Assembly: GCA_965243255.1 (NCBI GenBank)
Contig: CBDEUH010000004.1
Span: 992,001 to 1,056,000 of the forward strand
Direction: 5' to 3'
DNA: 64,000 nt
Source: Bin87 sp965243255
Lineage (GTDB): Bacteria; Chloroflexota; Dehalococcoidia; Lucifugimonadales; UBA3495
Shown here: piece after piece, positions 63,185 to 64,000 of the stretch
How the letters are laid out: each line of letters starts with the position of its first letter
Numbering within the stretch: position 1 is the stretch's first letter
The notes under the pieces: model-generated
The model's database searches: none
What the model saw: only the letters and a program-made list of their open reading frames with translations
Told to the model about the DNA's origin: nothing
Program-made: the position numbers and the translations under genes

Positions 63185-63208
63185 AGGGGCGAATACCAAC
63201 TCGCCCTT
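63185..63208 (+). terminator. GGGGCGA/TCGCCCT hairpin after the VOC gene
   Basis: An 8-bp stem (one G-U) with an 8-nt loop, 11 bp after the VOC stop. It belongs to the recurrent hairpin family. Confidence 0.45.
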
Positions 63209-63231
63209 GCTTACCTTGAATGAGCCTCCCC

Positions 63232-64000
63232 ATGCCCGACCATCGCCTCCTCATCCTCTTCGCTCACCCCGATGACGAAGCCTTTCCCGTCGGCGGTACC
63301 ATCGCCATGCACACCGCCCGCGGCGTCACCGCCCGCCTGGTTACCGCCACCTCCGGCGAACTCGGCGAAATCCGCCAGCCCGGTTCCGCTACTCGCCAAA
63401 CCATCGGCGAAGTCCGTCGCGGGGAACTGGCCGAAGCGGTCAAGGAGCTGGGCATCGCTTCCCACGAGGTGCTGCAATACCGCGATTCGGGCATGGCCGG
63501 CTGGGATGACAATTTCCATCCCAAAGCCTTCGTCCAAGCCGACGAGCACGAGGTGGTCGCCCGCCTGGTCTTCGAAATCCGCCGCTTCAAACCCCAGGTG
63601 ATCCTGACCTTCGGGCAGGACGGACTCTACGGCCACCCCGACCACATCGCCATCTGCAACCACGCCACCACCGCCTTGCGTCTGGCCGCCGACGCCACCG
63701 CTTTCCCCCACCACATGGCCATCGGCATCCAGCCCCACCAAACCGATCGCCTCTTCTACAGCGTGCGCCCCCGCGGATTCCGGGTCCACATGGCCGAGAC
63801 CCTGCAAGCTGCCGGCGTCGATTTCCCCATGCCGTCCCCCGACCGGATCAACGACGGCGTTGAGCTGGACACCATCCATATCACCGCCGACGTTTCCGAC
63901 GGCCTGGACGCCAAGATGGCCTGCATCAAGCGCCACTTCACCCAGTTGCAACCCGATTGGCCTTACGAGCGCGTGCCGCGGGAAGTAACCGCCTCAACCC
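63232..64000 (+). CDS. PIG-L family deacetylase (partial)
   Basis: The first 256 residues of a GlcNAc-type deacetylase (LmbE/MshB/BshB fold); the C-terminus lies beyond the window. The zinc motif is FAHPDDEAF near residue 10, and the second is GHPDHIAICNHA with the His ligands. TATSGELGEIRQPG follows the first motif as usual. Members remove acetyl groups from sugar precursors of mycothiol or bacillithiol, or from other glycans. An ATG at 63220 would add four residues; neither start has a clear ribosome-binding site. Confidence 0.9.
   Translation, partial: MPDHRLLILFAHPDDEAFPVGGTIAMHTARGVTARLVTATSGELGEIRQPGSATRQTIGEVRRGELAEAVKELGIASHEVLQYRDSGMAGWDDNFHPKAFVQADEHEVVARLVFEIRRFKPQVILTFGQDGLYGHPDHIAICNHATTALRLAADATAFPHHMAIGIQPHQTDRLFYSVRPRGFRVHMAETLQAAGVDFPMPSPDRINDGVELDTIHITADVSDGLDAKMACIKRHFTQLQPDWPYERVPREVTAST

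Noticed and set aside
1..64000. CRISPR array or rRNA operon
   Set aside because: No regularly spaced repeats and no rRNA signature were seen anywhere in the window.

Overview
This is a high-GC, densely packed bacterial chromosome segment, with most genes starting on ATG behind a GGAGG-type ribosome-binding site. Three features together suggest a Chloroflexota bacterium, probably from the SAR202/Dehalococcoidia side: several F420-type flavin-dependent (LLM-class) oxidoreductases with an NADPH:F420 reductase, a run of soluble cytochrome P450s, and lipoproteins with Pro/Thr-rich stalks. That placement is inference from gene content; there is no rRNA in the window.

Layout. 0-4.3 kb: a NarL-type two-component pair (regulator cut by the window edge), a decayed nuclease relic, two small membrane proteins, about 1 kb of non-coding or decayed DNA and tRNA-Trp. 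4.3-21 kb: mostly housekeeping (pyruvate kinase, BioY, PolX, an S1 protein, ValRS, AroE, AroC) mixed with LLM oxidoreductases and an SDR/DUF2867 protein. 21-26.8 kb, minus strand: three tandem P450s with a [3Fe-4S] ferredoxin and a two-subunit sulfopyruvate-decarboxylase-like TPP enzyme. 27-38.9 kb: an unexplained structured intergenic region, a FIST protein paired with a leaderless periplasmic-binding-protein fold, catabolic enzymes (FAH, MDR, Ldh2), TauE and ChrA transporters, then LysRS and SerRS.

38.9-49.4 kb is the accessory core. A type ISP restriction-modification gene is broken into three frames, and one break lies on a run of nine C. It is followed by an operon for a three-gene nitrile hydratase/thiocyanate hydrolase-like cobalt enzyme (two half-beta subunits, two alanine-racemase-fold paralogs, alpha subunit). 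A 1,055-bp insert carrying a single DUF3883-type nuclease gene interrupts this operon. It is flanked by perfect 32-bp copies of the last codons of the upstream hydratase gene. One racemase paralog has lost its PLP lysine while its neighbour keeps it.

49.4-64 kb: RpiB, a zinc alcohol dehydrogenase with an LLM oxidoreductase and an aminotransferase, an OmpR/HisKA two-component system with a secreted target candidate, a lone molybdenum-hydroxylase large subunit, a thioredoxin-fold protein, NADPH:F420 reductase, a VOC protein and a PIG-L deacetylase cut by the right edge. Seven short hairpins of the form GGGGCG...CGCCCC punctuate gene ends across the window. All calls were made by reading the sequence; no database search was run.
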